DNA of 64,000 nucleotides, taken from positions 100,927 to 164,926 of the forward strand of contig JAHLLM010000006.1 in the NCBI GenBank assembly GCA_020444175.1. The letters run 5' to 3'. How positions within the stretch are numbered: the stretch's first letter is position 1; every line of letters begins with the position of its first letter. Positions 61,303 through 64,000 of this stretch are shown piece after piece. Position numbers and translations under genes: made by a program. Below the pieces are notes generated by a model, which made no database searches, was not told the DNA's origin, and saw only the letters and a program-made list of their open reading frames with translations. The DNA is from Desulfobulbaceae bacterium. Its GTDB lineage: Bacteria; Desulfobacterota; Desulfobulbia; Desulfobulbales; SURF-16.

Positions 61303-61681
61303 AGATCTTTATCATAGGCTGATAGTTCAAATCCATACCGGATTGCACGGCATTGAAGTATTCCTGCCGTTTTTTGCCTTGCATCTTCTTGAAATCCAAA
61401 GGAGGCAGTCCAGCCTGTAACGCCATTAATGTCGCAACCATTTAAACAGAACCAAGCCAGTTTTTGTGCATTAGGCAGATATCATCGGCAGTAAACTGAT
61501 GATCGAGGTCATATATTGCCAGGAATTCATGTAAAGCCCGAATATGCTCTCCGGCCTCTATCTTGTCAATTTCTCTTTTTCTGGTGATCCCAAGAAGATT
61601 CTTTAAAACACGTCCACGAGATCCTGGCTCTGCTTGATCTTCAGGGTAACCGGTTGTGTCATATCTTCCGCTTTTCTTCAC
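61256..61681 (-). pseudogene. Fic-family AMP-transferase gene with catalytic core deleted
   Basis: The N-terminal part from the GTG at 61681 (GRYDTTGYPEDQAEPGSRGR, LKNLLGITRKREIDKIEA, MHKNWLGSV) matches Fic proteins up to the first part of the domain, then stops at 61442. The next codons in the same register (MVATLMALQAGLPPLDFKK, GKKRQEYFNAVQSGMDLNY) match the end of such proteins. The middle, including the HPFx(D/E)GNGR active site, is missing. An internal deletion has therefore removed the enzyme's activity and left both ends. Confidence 0.85.
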
Positions 61682-61706
61682 ACATTATGTCCTTAAGGAA
61701 ATTCAG

Positions 61707-64000
61707 TTAAACTTGCCATGCATCGACGATAAGATTCATCAACTGGTCATTCTGGAACACTGAATCTAAGGAATTAAAATCAACGCCTGCATTCACGGCA
61801 TAAGTGCTCATGTCCTGAATAACCTGATTGATATCTGAACCAATTAAATAGGAACCATCAAACAAATTGATTTTGTCAACACCGCCATTTTCACCAGCGA
61901 AAAAATCGTTTAATCTTAAATGATCTGAAGCACTGTATCCAACTTCGAGATCATCTCCATCGCGGAATAAGGCAATGCTGCCATGACCAATTTCTTGACC
62001 AAACAGGATCGAGTCAAATCCGTCAGTATCATTGTTCAAGATTGTATCCACACCGTCTCCAAGACCGAAAAGGTAAATATCATCACCTCCTCCACCAACG
62101 AGGGTATCGCTGCCGATTCCACCAACAATGATGTCGTTGCCTGAGGAGCCGATCACGGTATCATTGCCAAGACCACTTTCAATCCGGTCTATATTGGTCA
62201 GAATGGTGGCACTGAGGTCAATCAGGTTGTTGTAGTCATTGCCTGCAATAACATTCAGCCCGGCACCACCGTTCATTTCCTCCACGGTATTGTCCCCGCT
62301 GAAGGTATGTACCCGGATCGTATCGTCACCGTCTCCACCAAGAATCTTATCATACCCCTCACCACCATTGAAGCTGTCATAACCGCTGTCTGTTCCTTCT
62401 ATGAGGAAAAAATCATCACCGACACCGCCAGAAAGGGTATCACTGCCGATTCCACCTACAATGATGTCGTTGCCTGAGGAGCCGATCACGGTATCATTGC
62501 CAAGACCACTTTCAATCCGGTCTATATTGGTCAGAATGGTGGCACTGAGGTCAATCAGGTTGTTGTAGTCATTGCCTGCAATAACATTCAGCCCGGCACC
62601 ACCGTTCATTTCCTCCACGGTATTGTCCCCGCTGAAGGTATGTACCCGGATCGTATCGTCACCGTCTCCACCAAGAATCTTATCATACCCCTCACCACCA
62701 TTGAAGCTGTCATAACCGCTGTCTGTTCCTTCTATCAGGAAAAAATCATCACCGACACCTCCAGAAAGAGTATCACTGCCCAAACCGCCGATGATTGTGT
62801 CGTTGCCTGCGGAGCCTGTGATGGTATCATTTCCAAGACCAGCATCAATATTGGCAATATTCTTTAACGTGGTGGCACTGAGATCAATCAGGTTGTTGTA
62901 GTCATTGCCTGCAATAACATTCAGTCCAGCTCCACCGTTGATTTCTTCAGCCGTATTGTCACCACTAAAGGTATGCACCCGGATCGTGTCGTCACCGTCA
63001 CCACCTAGAACCGTATCATACCCATCACCGCCATTGAAACTGTCATAGCCACTGTCAGTTCCTTCTATCAGGAAGATATCATCACCAGTTCCACCCAAAA
63101 GGGTATCGCTACCGATTCCACCAACAATGATGTCGTTGCCTGAGGAGCCGATCACGGTATCATTGCCAAGACCACTTTCAATCCGGTCTATATTGGTCAG
63201 AATGGTGGCACTGAGGTCAATCAGGTTGTTGTAGTCATTGCCTGCAATAACATTCAGCCCGGCACCACCGTTCATTTCCTCCACGGTATTGTCCCCGCTG
63301 AAGGTATGTACCCGGATCGTATCGTCACCGTCTCCACCAAGAATCTTATCATACCCCTCACCACCATTGAAGCTGTCATAACCGCTGTCTGTTCCTTCTA
63401 TCAGGAAAAAATCATCACCGACACCTCCAGAAAGAGTATCACTGCCCAAACCGCCGATGATTGTGTCGTTGCCTGCGGAGCCTGTGATGGTATCATTTCC
63501 AAGACCAGCATCAATATTGGCAATATTCTTTAACGTGGTGGCACTGAGATCAATCAGGTTGTTGTAGTCATTGCCTGCAATAACATTCAGTCCAGCTCCA
63601 CCGTTGATTTCTTCAGCCGTATTGTCACCACTAAAGGTATGCACCCGGATCGTGTCGTCACCGTCACCACCTAGAACCGTATCATACCCATCACCGCCAT
63701 TGAAACTGTCATAGCCACTGTCAGTTCCTTCTATCAGGAAGATATCATCACCAGTTCCACCCAAAAGGGTATCGCTACCGATTCCACCAACAATGATGTC
63801 GTTGCCTGAGGAGCCGATCACGGTATCATTGCCAAGACCACTTTCAATCCGGTCTATATTGGTCAGAATGGTGGCACTGAGGTCAATCAGGTTGTTGTAG
63901 TCATTGCCTGCAATAACATTCAGTCCAGCTCCACCGTTGATTTCTTCAGCCGTATTGTCACCACTAAAGGTATGCACCCGGATCGTGTCGTCACCGTCAC
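61707..64000 (-). CDS. RTX-type calcium-binding repeat protein, C-terminal part (5' end outside window)
   Basis: Frame open to the window end, so at least 764 residues are visible and the true start lies beyond 64000. Built of 111-residue units rich in nonapeptide RTX motifs (GGIGSDTLLGGTGDD, GGDGYDTVLGGDGDD), which bind Ca2+ in a beta-roll outside the cell. The C-terminal ~120 residues (DGVDTILNNDTDGFDSILFG, LRLNDFFAGENGGVDKINLF, then a helical FQNDQLMNLIVDAWQV end) have the RTX-type terminal signal recognised by type I secretion. Probably a large adhesin or S-layer-like protein; no transporter genes are seen in the window. Confidence 0.92.
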   Translation of the reverse strand, partial: DGDDTIRVHTFSGDNTAEEINGGAGLNVIAGNDYNNLIDLSATILTNIDRIESGLGNDTVIGSSGNDIIVGGIGSDTLLGGTGDDIFLIEGTDSGYDSFNGGDGYDTVLGGDGDDTIRVHTFSGDNTAEEINGGAGLNVIAGNDYNNLIDLSATTLKNIANIDAGLGNDTITGSAGNDTIIGGLGSDTLSGGVGDDFFLIEGTDSGYDSFNGGEGYDKILGGDGDDTIRVHTFSGDNTVEEMNGGAGLNVIAGNDYNNLIDLSATILTNIDRIESGLGNDTVIGSSGNDIIVGGIGSDTLLGGTGDDIFLIEGTDSGYDSFNGGDGYDTVLGGDGDDTIRVHTFSGDNTAEEINGGAGLNVIAGNDYNNLIDLSATTLKNIANIDAGLGNDTITGSAGNDTIIGGLGSDTLSGGVGDDFFLIEGTDSGYDSFNGGEGYDKILGGDGDDTIRVHTFSGDNTVEEMNGGAGLNVIAGNDYNNLIDLSATILTNIDRIESGLGNDTVIGSSGNDIIVGGIGSDTLSGGVGDDFFLIEGTDSGYDSFNGGEGYDKILGGDGDDTIRVHTFSGDNTVEEMNGGAGLNVIAGNDYNNLIDLSATILTNIDRIESGLGNDTVIGSSGNDIIVGGIGSDTLVGGGGDDIYLFGLGDGVDTILNNDTDGFDSILFGQEIGHGSIALFRDGDDLEVGYSASDHLRLNDFFAGENGGVDKINLFDGSYLIGSDINQVIQDMSTYAVNAGVDFNSLDSVFQNDQLMNLIVDAWQV
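62100..64000 (-). repeat. Tandem 333-bp (111-aa) coding repeats with 666-bp higher-order unit
   Basis: Six copies start (minus strand) at about 63947, 63614, 63281, 62948, 62615 and 62282. Two variants alternate (one with DRIESGLGNDTVIGSS, one with ANIDAGLGNDTITGSA), so the copies at 63614+63281 and 62948+62615 form an almost identical 666-bp pair. Last unit is partial. Confidence 0.9.

Noticed and set aside
62100..64000. CRISPR or satellite DNA
   Set aside because: The repeats have a 333-bp period, keep an open reading frame and encode RTX calcium-binding motifs.
3..64000. tRNA, rRNA or transposase genes
   Set aside because: None recognised on either strand by eye; a tRNAscan-SE and ISfinder run would settle this.

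Overview
The window reads as about 64 kb of a conjugative, iteron-controlled plasmid, or a plasmid-derived contig, from a Gram-negative bacterium. The plasmid backbone is a Rep_3-type initiator with 19 upstream iterons, a ParA/ParB pair with palindromic parS-like sites, a VirD2-like relaxase, a VirD4-like coupling protein and a nearly complete Trb (P-type) type IV secretion operon. A PEP/VPLP-CTERM type protein, a TIGR04211-like SH3 protein and the general gene mix suggest a Desulfobacterota-like host. That host call is an inference from gene content, because there is no rRNA or other phylogenetic marker. No tRNA, rRNA, CRISPR array, transposase or integrase was recognised.

Layout. 1-7.6 kb is a metal-resistance block: the C-terminal half of a CzcA/CusA-type RND pump, a P-II-like regulator, a Zn/Cd/Pb P1B-ATPase, a Tat-exported multicopper oxidase, a Met-rich periplasmic protein and a kinase-like membrane protein without a catalytic domain. 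8.2-35 kb is a defence and accessory island, almost all on the minus strand. It holds a SIR2-HerA pair, a DnmA/YeeA-YeeB-YeeC-like methylase/helicase/GIY-YIG cassette, and a SIR2-NTPase-TPR protein. These are followed by a run of single genes: HNH and Mrr nucleases, a YedK-like SRAP protein, a secreted HNH nuclease, YkvA, a Mo-carrier-like protein and a ChaN/EreA-like protein. The island then has an unrecognised four-gene operon (metallophosphoesterase, ORC/CDC6-like AAA ATPase, unknown protein, Dam-type methylase) and ends with two lesser-known genes and a frameshifted IHF-like gene. 35-41.5 kb is the partition and replication region. 41.5-43.6 kb carries a membrane protein and a dockerin-bearing GH17 protein as cargo. 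44-60 kb is the transfer region (traF, relaxase, traG, CopG-like, trbB-C-D-E-J-K-L-F-G-I, DUF2274-like). 60-61.7 kb has a HigBA-like toxin-antitoxin pair and a wrecked Fic gene beside a small protein with a Fic-inhibitor-like motif. From 61.7 kb to the window end is the C-terminal part of a giant RTX-type repeat protein.

How it works together. Rep/iterons, ParAB/parS and HigBA would maintain the replicon, and relaxase, TraG and Trb would spread it. The cargo offers metal tolerance and several layered anti-phage or anti-plasmid systems. The most attractive candidate for an undescribed system is the operon at 27.9-32.8 kb. Its phosphoesterase + AAA ATPase + adenine methylase composition parallels BREX (PglZ, BrxC, PglX), but uses unrelated families plus one protein I cannot place.
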